Assembly (NCBI RefSeq): GCF_012273895.1
Contig: NC_052121.1
Coordinates: 3,162,001-3,226,000, forward strand
Length of the DNA stretch: 64,000 nucleotides
Direction of reading: 5' to 3'
Source of the DNA: Zerene cesonia
Taxonomy: Eukaryota; Arthropoda; Insecta; Lepidoptera; Pieridae
Shown here: positions 15,001 to 27,668 of the stretch, in pieces
Position numbering within the stretch: the stretch's first letter is position 1
Layout of the letters: each line of letters begins with the position of its first letter
Notes under the pieces: model-generated
Databases searched by the model: none
What the model was told of the DNA's origin: nothing
Seen by the model: the letters and a program-made list of their open reading frames with translations, nothing else
Made by a program: the position numbers and the translations under genes

Positions 15001-16543
15001 TTTTTGTTTTATACCTCATGACTTTTTACTGGACAAACCAATTTGTATGGTTTCTTTCTATTTGAATACTACTATGTTTCATTTAAATTTGGTCTTGTTC
15101 TAACAATTTAAATGCGCTTCATTTTGTAGTTAAAAATAATCAAGAAAGAAACACGTTGATTAAATTTTATATTCCTTATATTTTATTACAAAATACTTAC
15201 ATTTATCTTGAAAGATGGAAACTGTTGCATTGTTTAAAGAAAATATTACCACAAATCAAGTTGATATATTTCTCACACACAATTTTAAAATCAAACTGTA
15301 TGAACCGTGTGTTATTTTGTTATTTGATTTTCAATTTATTCTATTGACCATTTGTACTAATTTCAAACACGTTAAATTATTTACTATGTCTGAGTATGCG
15401 CTTACAAAAGCAGTCTAGGTTTTGCTAAGTGGACACATAATGAATACGTATCTATTTAGAAATCAAAACGAGATCACAAAATATACAAGTCATTGCAACG
15501 TATACGTAATTTTGTAAATATTTAGTATTTTACGATACGATCATTGATTGCTTATAATACTGGTCTTATTTACGCTTCTGTATAGTTAAATAATTGCTTC
15601 AGATAGATTATAGTTTAGCCTGTACAAAAAATAAATAGCTCCGAGTTTGTTTATGAGTATCATAAAGCTACATATTACAATGCAATTGCGACATTATCGC
15701 TATTTCCTTCGCAATGTGTAGCAGTACTATAATATATAGCAGTGATAGTAAAACAGTGATTCAATTTCAATCGCACTTATTTTTCGAATGTTTGAAATTT
15801 ACAAATCACCGAAATAAAATACCTTCGGGCAATATTTTCCCATCTAAAAACAATAATAATTTATTCTGCGAAACGAGAGAAGAATTTAAATACATTAGGG
15901 CGTCTTTAGTTGCATAGTTTCATATACATAGTAAATAAATTTGGATTAATTTATCTATAGTAAGAAGAAACATTTTGCCGCCTAATTTTATTTAAACTGG
16001 CGCAAAAAGATATCACGAGAAAGAAGGGTGGCCGTGAGTTGCGAAAGCGTAGGTAATGGTCGATGTCAAGGCGCAAACCTGCCAATACAATCGACGACGA
16101 TTGACGGATTATGAAGGATTTTAACCTATTGTATTGTTTAACCTATAAAATTTGGTTTTGTACACAAAACGTGACTGTCGTGAAGAAATTATTGCTTATT
16201 TGCATTAATTTAGTGTTAATTACACAAGAATATATTTCGTATTCAATGTATGATAATAGCACAGATAAATATTGTAATTGCATTGTAAAGGAAGGAAAAA
16301 AGGCATTTAAATTTGCATTTAGTCTCTGTCAATAATAAAGATAGAGTACCGGTTGTTACCAATATGCACCTATACATTCTTTAATATTAGATATATAAAA
16401 TGTTAGGGATATCTACAACCGACAAAAATAACATACATTTTATAGACAATACAGGTATCTTATGTATTTCTATTCTATATAGGGATATCAAGTTGTTATA
16501 ACTGCGCAATAATAATACGATCTCTATCGAATCTTACAGAACA

Positions 16544-16693
16544 CTAGCCTATGCCCGTGGGTTCCCCCACATCATACATGATATTAAGCCTCAGTAAATA
16601 GATTATTTAAAACGAAGAATTTTTCAATTCGAACCATTAGTACCTTAGATTAGCGCGTTCAAACAAACAAACTCTTCAGCTTTATATTATTGG
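16544..16693 (-). mobile_element. Helitron-like element, family 2
   Basis: Minus-strand copy of the 8857 family: CTAG end at 16544-16547 (plus strand) next to GCCTATGCCCGTGG, then TTTTTCAATTCGAACCATTAG and the AAACTCTTCAGCTTTAT block at the 5' side. Confidence 0.55.
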
Positions 16694-17317
16694 TACCAAT
16701 GGTTATCACTGTCATTGCGTCTATCGCTAAAGCATAATGCACTCAATTTGAGTTCAATTGTTTTTCTCTGAGACTTACAAACAAAGGCGCTCCGACTTAA
16801 ACAAGTGTGAATTAAGGTTAAGGACAATCTATTACGAAAATTAGTTTTTAACTAAAAGTTGTCTTCCTTTGATATGATGATGATGAAGTTTTTATTTTAT
16901 TGCACATTTAGTTTATAACTCATATGAAATGTTTATTGATTTTCAATTTGCGTTCGCACATATTGAAACATGTGAAATTTCCGATATTTGTATATTACAA
17001 ATAGTAATTTCAAGGACGTATTATATACTCGTATATACATAATGCTAAAAACAATAATATATATAAATGTATAATACAACAAGCTCACATTCAATAGAAA
17101 TATAAATATTCTTAACAATAGAAATTGCAATATCATTTTAATATCTGGCATAAATATGGCTTCATAGTAGCCTAAGTAGGTTAGCTGGCGTATTTTCATG
17201 GAGTCTTGGGCAGATATTGTTCCATTGTTGCTAATAAAACTGGTACCATGCTTATCCACTTATAAGCATGTTAGTTTAAACTACAGGATCAAGCGATTTA
17301 AATAGAAATATGTATGA

Positions 17318-17509
17318 CTACCTGCGCCCCGCGGTTTCTCCCGCGTAATCCGTATCCCGTAGGAATATTGGGATAAAAAGTTGCCTATATGTTATTCCAG
17401 TTGTCTAAGTACCAAGTTTCATTGTAATCGGTAAAATACTTTTTGCGTGAAAGAGTAACAAACACACACACATTCTTTCAAACTTTCGCATTTATATATA
17501 TTAGTAGGA
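17318..17509 (-). mobile_element. Helitron-like element, family 3
   Basis: Minus strand: A|TCCTACTAATATATATAAA, then GCGAAAGTTTG, ACGCAAAAAGTATTTT and a 3' hairpin GCGGGAGAAACCGC before GGGCGCAGGTAG (CTAG mutated). Same family as 28419, 40987 and 58456. Confidence 0.65.
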
Positions 17510-17511
17510 TA

Positions 17512-17665
17512 GGATTATTTATCTATCTCGATAATATCCAATAGTAACTCTATCTGTTTGTCTATCTTTTCACGACTAAACCACTGAATCGAGAAGGTTA
17601 AATTCGGTATAAAGGTAGGTTGAAACCCGAGAAAGGACATTGGATAGATTTTATGCCAGAAATGC
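17512..17665 (+). repeat. Degenerate interspersed repeat
   Basis: Contains TGTTTGTCTATCTTTTCACG, CACTGAATCGAGAAGGTTAA and GAAACCCGAGAAAGGACAT, the last block shared with 48681-48995. It abuts the family-3 Helitron ending at 17509. The open frame at 17640-17852 starts inside it. Confidence 0.4.
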
Positions 17666-20159
17666 TATGAAGCTTAAAACTCGAAAGCGACTTAAACAAT
17701 ACGACAATTTTATTCGCGTTTCGTTTGGACACAGAATGGTTATTATGGAGAGAAAAACCACCTTTTGTACAACAGGTAACGCGGCGCTTCGTTTCGCATA
17801 TTTTTCTATGCATTACTATGCAGTTGGAAAGCATTTGCTAGTATTCATTTAGCATAATTAGATCTGGTCAATATTATAGTCTAAGGCCTAAATTATCGTC
17901 TAATAAATTATAGTCTAGATCTTGAAATAAACATTTAATGAATATGCTTTTATTCTCATGCATTGTCATATAAAACGCTTATTGTTGCACCACATGCTTA
18001 TTCAACGACGTGGATATGCGAACCTAATAACACGTGAATAACATATCCTCAAAACGCAGCCTATATTACGTGTCGCTTAACAATATAATGCAAATATTGA
18101 TAAACTCTTCATAAGTCCCCTCAATCATTGTTATTAGTTAGAAATAGATCTACATTTATCTATAATACAAATGTAATGCTCAAAAATCCTATGCTTTGTT
18201 ATCACTACACTTGACTCGTATCATAAGTTTGTCCATACCTAAAAACGGTTACACTATTTTTCTCGCTTCACATATAATAAACATTACTATAACCTAAGGT
18301 TACTCAGTATCAATTTCCGATGTAAAACGGTAGTCGAAAAGATAACAAATCGTTCAAAAACCAGCATGCGGGTGAAGCCGTGGGCGAAGTTTGTACTAAA
18401 CATAACAGACTAGCTACTACCGACATTTAAATTGCTTTGTGTGATTTCTGCGTAAGGCGTTAAACACAACCCGTGCAATACAATAATTAAGACCACCTAC
18501 TGTTGTGCCAATGCGAAAAAGCGTGGGAAAGGATATTTTCATAGAACTCTTGCCGACTTCCCACAGTACAAAGCAATGCAATGATTACCTAACTGAAACG
18601 TACCTCTTCCGGTTATCGAACTGTTCAATATGTGTGACAAATTAATGATATCATCTGTATTATCTTTGTTCATCTATCATTATTATAAAAAATGATAAAT
18701 TTAGAGAGTATTTTATGCAGTTTTAACGACAAAGCGTTTTGACCTTTTATATTAATAGATTTCATTTTTATAGGATTCTGAAGAAAATTTTATCAAAAGT
18801 TACCTAACGTCGTATTAATATAAGTACCTATTAATTTGTATTCGAAATTGAAAAATATATTTTTAATCTAATCTATTGTCAGAGCCCAAAAACAGATGAA
18901 AAGAATTTTAAAAAGTTATCAAGGCGAGATCAAAAAATACGTTTCATTTCAAGTAATAAAAAACAATGTACCTGTACCTATTTTAACGTTTAATAATTTT
19001 CTCTAGGAGAAATATAAATTGCAATCTGGTAGTTATTGATATAATATTATTGAATTATAATATTAATACTTTTATATAAGTCTATATATAAAGGTAAGTA
19101 TAACATAATCTCAACAAATAAATAGAGAGTAAAATTATGTATGTATTAAATTTACACAACACAAGCTATGTTTTTGTACGGATGTTTTAAATTGCCTATT
19201 TAAATACATCAGTAAACTTAAACATATAAGTTTTGATATTAACCTCACATCTTCACATTTTTTTAATATATACTAAAACTGGAGCTTTACGCAACAATAA
19301 CACATTTTAATAATAACAAAGAAAAAGCAGGTCTTACAAAACAATAACAAATTTATCAAAGAAACACGAAAATTAACGTATGTACATACCTACTCTCGAT
19401 TTCTAAATTTGCGATGAAAACAAGTTCGCATTCTTGCGCTAATGTTATGACGAAAAGCTGTTATTTATGTACAGACACTGATATTAGCAATGTTTTATTA
19501 AATTTAACACAAATAAGTCTATACAATTATATTATTAAAGTGGAATCCTTGGAAATGAGTTTATCATTAATTGCACGAAATAAATTCTACATGCTCGGCG
19601 TGTTAACAGTTATTTATGTAATAATTTAAAAGCATTTTATAATTTTGATACATAAACGAAATCCTACGATATTAACACAACATAATTATTTAAAAAAAAA
19701 ACTAAACCTTGTTCAAATTATCAAAACCAGACGACATTTCATTTTGTTGTACAATATTTGATCATTCCTAATATTTGTATTATAACACTTTTAATGTAGT
19801 TATAATTTTTTTTAACCTGTGATAAAAATAATATTTTATCTGTTTAAATTAAATTTATTAAAAAATATGTCGTATGGATAAATCTACAATTAAGGGAAGA
19901 AAGCACACATTTATTATTTAACTTTAATAAGGAGTTACATCTTTATTTTTGTCACTTAACGCAAAATAGAATTACTATGTTATTAGAAAATATTATATAG
20001 AAAATTTTTGAATGAATGAATGAAATGAGTTAAGTATATCTGAAACAAAATGTGAAACAATCTGCCAATCAATTACGACTTATCAATATAACGTCAACTA
20101 TCAAAAGGTATATAATATTGAATAGCTACATTTGTAACGTGGTACATATATAGACTATA

Positions 20160-20286
20160 ACATTCCTCAATAAATGGGCTATCTAACACTGAAAGAATTT
20201 TTCAAATCGGACCACTAGTTCCTGAGAATAGTGCGTTCACACAAACAAACAAACATACAAACTCTTCAGCTTTATAATATATTAGT
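20160..20286 (-). mobile_element. Helitron-like element, family 2
   Basis: Contains CCTCAATAAATGGGCTATCT, TTTTTCAAATCGGACCACTAG and AAACTCTTCAGCTTTATAAT, the same order of blocks as 44820-44985. Its ends are not exact. Confidence 0.5.
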
Positions 20287-20473
20287 ATTAGTTTAGATAA
20301 CCTCTATTGCATTTATCGCACTTGCATGATGCATCGTTACCAGGCGATACTATTGATGTGATTTCTAAAGATTTATCAGTAATTAAAAAAGCAATAAGAG
20401 TTATCTGACACGAATCTTGTCCACTTCCTCCAATGCATGCAAACTTATGCAACGGAAAAAGTTTTATGTTCTA

Positions 20474-20811
20474 ATTTTTTTAATTTTTAGTTTTATAGCA
20501 TTGAAATGCTTTATAAATGAGAAATTTTGAAAGAATAGAAAAAATTTGATCACGAGGCAGGATTCGAATATTATATTATTTATTATAATCATTGAAATAA
20601 TGTTTCGTATTGGTTGTGATGGTTCTTAATCATCTCAATAGATGGCGTGGGGTGCCCCTTAGGCACATGAAACCGGAAGAGTAGAAGAAATTCGATTACT
20701 GTGGCAGGTTCACGGGTGGCCGAGAGGCTAGGCGTTGCTACGGTTAGGCAAGATACGCAGGTTCGAATCCTGCCTCGTGATCAAATTTTTTCTATTCTTT
20801 CAAAATTTCTC
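20474..20811. mobile_element. tRNA-like retroposon with internal inversion and 14-bp target duplications
   Basis: The segment is bounded by direct repeats AGTTTTATGTTCTA at 20460-20473 and 20812-20825, the size expected for LINE-driven insertion. Inside, a perfect 50-bp inverted repeat (20519-20568 against 20762-20811) contains the 3' half of a tRNA-like head plus following sequence. The minus-strand copy runs on to an A-rich tail (20474 side), while the plus-strand copy runs back into the full cloverleaf. This is the layout expected of a 5'-inverted (twin-primed) insertion. Confidence 0.6.
20710..20780 (+). tRNA. tRNA-like cloverleaf, probable retroposon head rather than a working tRNA
   Basis: These 71 bases fold as a full cloverleaf: acceptor stem 20710-20716 with 20774-20780 (one G-U pair), D arm 20719-20733, anticodon arm 20735-20751, T arm 20757-20773 with loop TTCGAAT. 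Box A (TGGCCGAGAGG) and box B (GGTTCGAATCC) are intact. The anticodon position reads GGT, but the base before it is C, not the near-universal T33. The copy lies within a 338-bp insertion flanked by 14-bp direct repeats and its 3' half is repeated in inverted orientation at 20519-20568, so I read it as tRNA-derived retroposon sequence. Confidence 0.4.
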
Positions 20812-21139
20812 AGTTTTATGTTCTATTCATTTCTTCGCAACTGCACTGTTTCAAACAATTAAAACATTTACGGCGTTATTGTTCAGTTACATTAAATCAC
20901 TCGCACCTATTAAACGCAAAAACAATATGTAATAAAAAAAATTGATAAATTTAGTCATTGCTGCGTTATAATTATTTAATTCCATTCGTAATATAATAAT
21001 TGCGCTTTATTCATAAAACACTTCTACGACATTATAAAGTTCTGTTTAGAATACTGAATACCTCGTATTTATATTTCAATGGTACTAGACATAATAAATA
21101 TGTGCCTATATATAACGTTTGTTTTACGTTTTATATATA

Positions 21140-21440
21140 CTAGCTGTGACCCGCGGTTGAAACCGCGTAAGTCCGTATCCCGTAGGAATATCGGTATAAA
21201 AAGTGCCTATGTGTTATTTCAGTTGTCTAGCTATCTACGAAGCAAAATAGTATTATTATTCACCAATAGATGTCAGGAAAAAAAAAACACTAATAAAACA
21301 CGAATATGATATTTTCTAAAAAAATTCCTAGCTAGATCGATTTATCGCCCCCGAAACCCCCTATGTACTAAATTTCATGAAAATCGTTGGAGCCGATTCC
21401 GAGATTTAAGATAAAAGAGTACTGATATAAAAATTAAGTT
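21140..21440 (-). mobile_element. Family-3 Helitron 3' end joined to another repeat
   Basis: The left 120 bp match family 3 (CTAG, GACCCGCGGTTGAAACCGCG hairpin, AGTCCGTATCCCGTAGGAAT) but the match stops near 21250. A separate repeat block with TCGATTTATCGCCCCCGAAA and TTGGAGCCGATTCCGAGATT follows. Confidence 0.5.
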
Positions 21441-21483
21441 AAAAATGAGATACTGATATCTATATAACAATCTAGACATTAAA

Positions 21484-21578
21484 TTGAAAAAATCAATTTA
21501 TTTCTTGCACACTCGCCTGGTCTCGAACACTGACTTAACGATTTTAAGTCCGAGGTCCTCACCACTGAGCCACCACTG
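21484..21578 (-). mobile_element. tRNA-derived SINE head fragment
   Basis: On the minus strand this reads TGGCTCAGTGGTGAGGACC, a box B region (TGTTCGAGACCAGG) and the conserved AATAAATTGATTTTTTCAA stretch. The body and tail of the family are missing. Confidence 0.6.
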
Positions 21579-22783
21579 CTATTTATATGTTACTAAATTA
21601 TCATATTTTTACCATGTATTAAAACCGGAAGATATCCACTAAATTATTATTATGTTAACATGACTATTTAATATGCATCTATTAATATTAATCGGCAATC
21701 AGCACCACGTTGGCGATTTAGTGATATGATTTATTGTCAAGTGAATCTATCGGTTGTGTTCCATAGCTATTTTATTGTACTTCTGTGACATATTGTGAGT
21801 TGGTTTATGAAATAATTTGTTTCGTTACATGAACGTAGCTTGAGAAATCGTACTTTATCTTTAACGACTTCCAGGAAGATATACTTACCAAGTTTCTAAA
21901 TACGCAGAAAATATTTATCTACTGTACATGTTTTAAAATTACAATTTATACAATGTTTCACATGTCACAAATCATATAGAATTTATTACGTCACAACATT
22001 AAATCCATACACGTTTTATTGTATTCTTAACAAATGAGAAGACATCAACATTAATTCACCATCATTTCTGAGCAAATAGAAATCATTTTGTTTAATGCGT
22101 ATGTACAGGAAATATATTGACCTCTCGCCTGAGTTTATGTACTACGTAATCCAGTAAGTTACAACAGTAATTTTTCAAGATTTACTCGAATCGCAGGACT
22201 TTTGATTGTTTATTATTATTTGTTTCAATCAAACAGAGCACCGAACTGTTAATCCCCACGATAAATCTTTGTTGTTAGATAAAAAAGTATTTCGTAGGTA
22301 AACGTTACATAATTTTATTCTTATTTCTTTCGATTCTACGTGAGAACAATAACTGGCTTGATTCACATTTCATACATAAAGGGGTTATACGTTTATTTTA
22401 TATAATAATGATAAAATTACATTAAATGTAACGAATCCATTGGGTTAGCTTTCTATATCGTCACAATAGATATTATTAAACATGGAAGCAAAAATGTGTC
22501 ATTTTATTTATTATATCGTAAATTGCTTTCTTTATAACGTTATTTAAAATGTGCGAGTAATTGAACTTTCTATAACAAATTACCTACTCCACAGACGTAA
22601 TCAAATGTTGCGGGAAACAAATAGCATTGTTGATTTCTGTAGGAGTTTCATTTCAATATAAATTGGTTTGTATGTCACATTGTATAGAAGCTTGAAATAT
22701 TGTACAAAGATTTTTAAGGGGCTCATAATCTATGTAAACTTTCTAGGATAAACTATTATAAACTTATTAAAAAAAGAATGAGC

Positions 22784-22862
22784 TCGGCGATAGCTTTGAT
22801 GGATAGGATAGCATAGCTTTGATGGATAGGATTGCTATCCATATATATATATGGATAGCAAT
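22784..22862. repeat. Direct repeat followed by a perfect 32-bp palindrome
   Basis: ATAGCTTTGATGGATAGGAT occurs twice (near 22790 and 22814), immediately followed by a 32-bp perfect palindrome at 22831-22862 with outer arms ATTGCTATCC and an alternating AT centre. Confidence 0.85.
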
Positions 22863-25789
22863 TATGACTTGTATCTAAAGAATTTTTATATTTACAAAAC
22901 ATTAAATAATGACTTAACTTATACGTAATATTTTAAGATTTAGATTAAGACAAACTAACCCTTAACTAGGGAACCTTAAACTTTAAATAAGCTGTGTAAG
23001 CTTTGTAAAAGCGCGGAAAAGTCTGATCGTCTTAAAACATCTGTTGGGTTATAGGTAACATTATCTAATATGGATTTATAATAACAAGAATAACTTATGA
23101 TGTGATTCTCCATGGATTTGGCATGGATATTACTTATCTAATTAATTGTTAGACAAGATTGTGACATGATTTGAAAAGAGCAATAACATTTTATATCTTT
23201 GTGCTTATTATTACTTTAAAAAGATCGGTCAAAGATTGCAAAAATCATGCGTTAGTCGTACAAATATGAACATAAACATAAAATTTATAATATAATTTAT
23301 TTTTTTTATAAAAGCAACATTACAATTTATAATTACTTTCCTTACATTACGCAACGAATTACGATGGATACGCTTCAACATTTTACTTCATTACCCGCAC
23401 TGAAAGTGACTAAGAAGCCGTCTTTAAATTACCCTCCAAAATGTGTAGTTCTTAGTCAACAATGTTACGTGTTGTAGCGAACTCGATTTGTTCTCAAAGT
23501 GTCCGGTAAAGTGGACACTTTCACTATTTACGCCCGAGCGCCCACAATTGTTTAGTTGAGTAAGTAAAAGCTCCGTTTTCCGACTGCTCAATAATCGCCG
23601 CTCAATAAAATTTTATATCTGCGACAATACACTTATGTAACATTACGACAAATTGTTATGTTTCTAATTCTAATATCAGTTAACTGTCATCGGACCGGGC
23701 GAATGGGGACACTAGTTTTATGCGTGTTATTACTCTACGTCAGCAAAAATAATAGAAACAGCTAGCGTAGCGAACTATCATAACACCCAACGTAAATTAT
23801 TACACGATATTAGCAACTATTGTCTACGTAGGGTCGTTAATCTCTGTAATGAAGTTTGTACATCGACCTTTATTTAATGATTTTTTACTGATCGTCCCGA
23901 CGCTTAATGAAATATGACCTTGTAATCCGTGAATGAAATTAATTGAATATTCATTAATCTTCACTATTACTTAGGATAAGCAAGCCATACATCATTGTAA
24001 CGACGTGGATGTGAATGTTCAACAAGGCTCAGTAGATATCGGTTAGTAAGTTTTTAAATAGCGTCTTTAAATTAAAATGTATGCCGTTTAATGCAAGTAT
24101 AGGCATACTTATTGCTACTGTTGTTATTGCCCTATATTGAAAACTCGCACGACCCCGTTTCCAAATACGTAGTTCAAACGGTTGTAATTTTCGTCCATCT
24201 AGTACTCAATTGTCTGTAATATCAACAAATAACTGCAATAAGGTATAGCCGGAACTTTTGCGGATGTTGTGAAAAATGGCTATGAATATCTGTTGTTTAC
24301 TCGTAGGTGCTCTAAACACGTATAACGTATTCCGCGATATGTTTCATACATTTATCCTCATAGTATTCTTGACCCACTTGAAAAGTTTCTTCAGCGAGGA
24401 AATTATGATTCAGCTCTTGAAAAACCTGGTTTCAATCAAGTGGAACGGTTATACAAATTAATTGTTCGAATCGTAACGCAACTGAAGTTACGTGTACATT
24501 TCATTGTTACATTCGTTCAAGGTTCAAATATTATAACAACTATGTGAGGTCAAGTCGCAAATTATTCTAATAATAAAGCATTTATTTAAATAGGTTCGGC
24601 CATAATTTAAACATTTATATTCGGCTACAAGCACCGCGAATTATAAGAATGGAGAATCGTGTTCCGTGCCCCTACTCAGCCACTTGTAATTGATACTTAA
24701 TCCATAACGAAATCCAAGAATAATAAATATTTCAGAATTTACAAGAGTATGTAATCTACAATTATATAAATTTAAATTAAAAGTTCCGGAGTGAATATAC
24801 ATAATCTTATGAAGGGGAACTGTTATTCACATTCATTAGAGATACCATGAAAATTGAACCAATAAAGGCTGTTATTAACGAAATTAGGTTAATGTACACA
24901 ATATAAATTACAATGTCATACTAACCTTCAAAATTCAACACAAATTAAGATGATTACAGAATAGAAAAACCGCAGGTGTAACGTTGCATAAAATAATGGA
25001 ACAGTGGTTTAGTTAAGCATTAATGTTACATCACACACCGCCACTTCAATAAATAGCAATTAACGTCATTTATCTTCTGCAATAAGGACTGGAATTGAAT
25101 AATATAAAGGAGCCACGTGGGTTGAACGATAGATATCTTCGTATTTATGACTGAGGCGAATTGCAAACAACATAATTGAAACTCGATGAGTAGATATGCC
25201 CTAAGGGCAAGGTATTAATAACTAACACGATTTATATTTACTATTTTATGATTAACTGGAGGATATTTGTTAATAACTCTATCGATTTGGCATTAAATAG
25301 TTTCTGCTTTACATATTTATTATACTGTGCAATATATGTTATATAACCACTAAGTACAATTTTGCAGTCGATACAGGGTGTTTGGTACATATGTATGTAT
25401 ATATGTCTGCTAAACATACTAACCAATTGTTTACAAATGTATTTCTATGTACGCACCATAGAAATAAAACTAATCACTAGAAATTGAATATAATTGTATA
25501 ATGTAAAACAATTTCTATGCCTCTTATACTCTTAAGAACAAATAAACGTGAGCGGGAACTATATTATAAAACGAATAAAAATGCAATAGACAAATAAACA
25601 TTAATATTACGACTGTAAATTACAAACAAGCATTGTCTCACAGATTTGCCGCAATCAATTTTATACAAGGAAGTTTAAGATTGTCTCGATATTACAAAAA
25701 CAGCAATATTAGCAATATCTTGCCTTAAATTAAATTAAATAGACACGTTTTTATGCAACGAATTGTGTCTTGAATTTGTTCTCCTGGAA

Positions 25790-25905
25790 TGTTTTTGTCT
25801 AGCGTATATATGTATATATGTATATATTTGTACGTAATTGTATCGTGTGTTTGTGTCCTTTTGTATTGGAGCAAATAAAGAGTTATCTATCTATCTATCA
25901 TATGT
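25790..25905 (+). repeat. Possible retroposon 3' end with (ATCT)n tail
   Basis: A non-repetitive stretch with TATATGTATA repeats runs into GGAGCAAATAAAGAGTT and then ATCTATCTATCTATC. An AATAAA followed by a simple-repeat tail is typical of a LINE or SINE 3' end; no coding sequence precedes it. Confidence 0.35.
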
Positions 25906-26501
25906 ATAGTTTGGTCTCAAAAGGTTTTGTGTATATCTTAAAAACTTCTACAGACTTCGGGGTTTCTGAAAAAGCTCTAAACCTTAATTCGAAATAGATC
26001 AAAAATTTCATAACCCAGTGTTATAAATGATAGTTGATTTAATAAAATAACTTGCCTTACTGATAACGACAGGACGCCATATAAGAGTATATAGGCCTAA
26101 GAATAATTAAACTGAACGTTTTGATTTTATTGCTGAGAGTTTAGATTTCGACGTGATCTGATTACATTATTTATTGGCAATTTAAAACAGCTATAGAAAT
26201 AATCTATGGCTGCGTTTCATATTTGAGAGTGGAACTATTAAACTATATGTGATAGATCTAAAATAGTAAACTAAAAGACATACAGTTAAAACGTAGTGAA
26301 TATGAGTGAATATTTTATTAAATTTAAATATTTGAAAGATACAATGATCTCTATTCCCTCGAGACTATATTAGTAATTGTGTGAACATTTAATGATTTTA
26401 TGAATGAGCCTATAAAATTAAATCAAAGAAATAAAATTCGTAATATTTTTATTCAAATTATATTTATTTTTGTGTGTGTCAAGCAATAATGAATGCTATT
26501 A

Positions 26502-26503
<2 letters not shown>

Positions 26504-26552
<49 letters not shown>
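26504..26552. repeat. (TA)n microsatellite
   Basis: About 49 bases of uninterrupted TA alternation, passing into TTTATTTAT. Confidence 0.95.
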
Positions 26553-26556
<4 letters not shown>

Positions 26557-27668
26557 TTATATACTGGTACGACGTACTAGTATAGTATTATGTTAACTGT
26601 GTACGTATATCAAAATAAAAATTGGATATATAGTAATATATGTGGTTAAAAATTTCTTTCTGTTTAAAAATTTCTGTCTTTGTATTTCATCATTACATTT
26701 ACTTTCATTACAGATTTATTGCATCGATATCTATCAATTATCCTTGTATTCGATACACTATAAACAATACCAGTGTAGTATTAAAAACAATAAAAATAGA
26801 TCAAATAAGCCATAATACATTAATTACTGTTCTTTAAAAGTATTATTGCTAGCTATGAATGAATACGAATTACCTTCTTTATATATGGTACCAAGAGTAA
26901 AGCGATAAAATTATACATTGAATTATAAACATACAAGACACACACACATAGATATTCGAAATACTACTTTATTTTGTAATATATACACTTAAAAATAATC
27001 AAATTATATGTTTTATTTGCTGATGAGGAAGTAAAAGTAAAGTTGGTTCAAGGCCACAGTTAAAATTAGTGTCGATCCATAAACAAAAACAGTCCGTAAC
27101 GAAGTAGTCCACGAACATGGAGTAATAGACAATTTTGAAATCGTGTAACGCGATACAATCGAACAACAAAATGTTCAATTAAGTGTAGCGATAGATAAAA
27201 TATAGGCCGCAGTGACTGTCACAAAACTGTAGCGACTTACAAGGAAGTAAAAGTCCTTGCATTTAAGGATAGATACGAAACCAAAGTCCCTGCTTACTTA
27301 TGGTATTTCAAAAGACTCATGACAACACAGTTGCTGCTCGCCACTGTCTTAAATACAACACAATTTACATAAACGCACCTGTTCTAAATTGCCGTGGGCT
27401 TATCTCAGAGACATATTGCCTAAATATATTCAACATCACCATACCGTCGGACTGACGAAATATTTCTGACTGTAACTATCATTTACTTCTCAATTTAATC
27501 ACAAGTCTGCCTTTACAATGTATTGAGTTAATTGGAACCTTTAGTAAAAAATAGTTCAATGCACTTCCTGACAGTACCGAACGGTTTCAATTACTCCAAT
27601 CATAACAGGAACACATTTGAATCGACTTTAAATCCATTATATTAAATTTGTATTTTTTTTTGTTACAG

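Larger units (their letters stand above)
1..27668. other. Gene-poor region 5' of the first recognised laccase 2 exon
   Basis: No coding sequence is supported apart from the weak candidate at 771. Open frames are short (up to 108 codons) and resemble no family. It holds the repeats listed separately and, in places (740-1400, 23400-24000), stretches of less AT-rich unique sequence that could be regulatory. If laccase 2 starts upstream of here, this is its first intron. Confidence 0.6.

Noticed and set aside
16933..17259. 108-codon minus-strand frame
   Set aside because: AT-rich, hydrophobic by composition, no family resemblance and no supporting splice or promoter signals.
17598..17852. Overlapping frames of 70-78 codons
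   Set aside because: They start in a degenerate interspersed repeat whose block recurs at 48.8 kb.
20710..20780. A functional tRNA-Thr gene
   Set aside because: Although it folds well, it lies in a retroposon with target duplications, has C where T33 is expected, and GGT is not a usual eukaryotic Thr anticodon.
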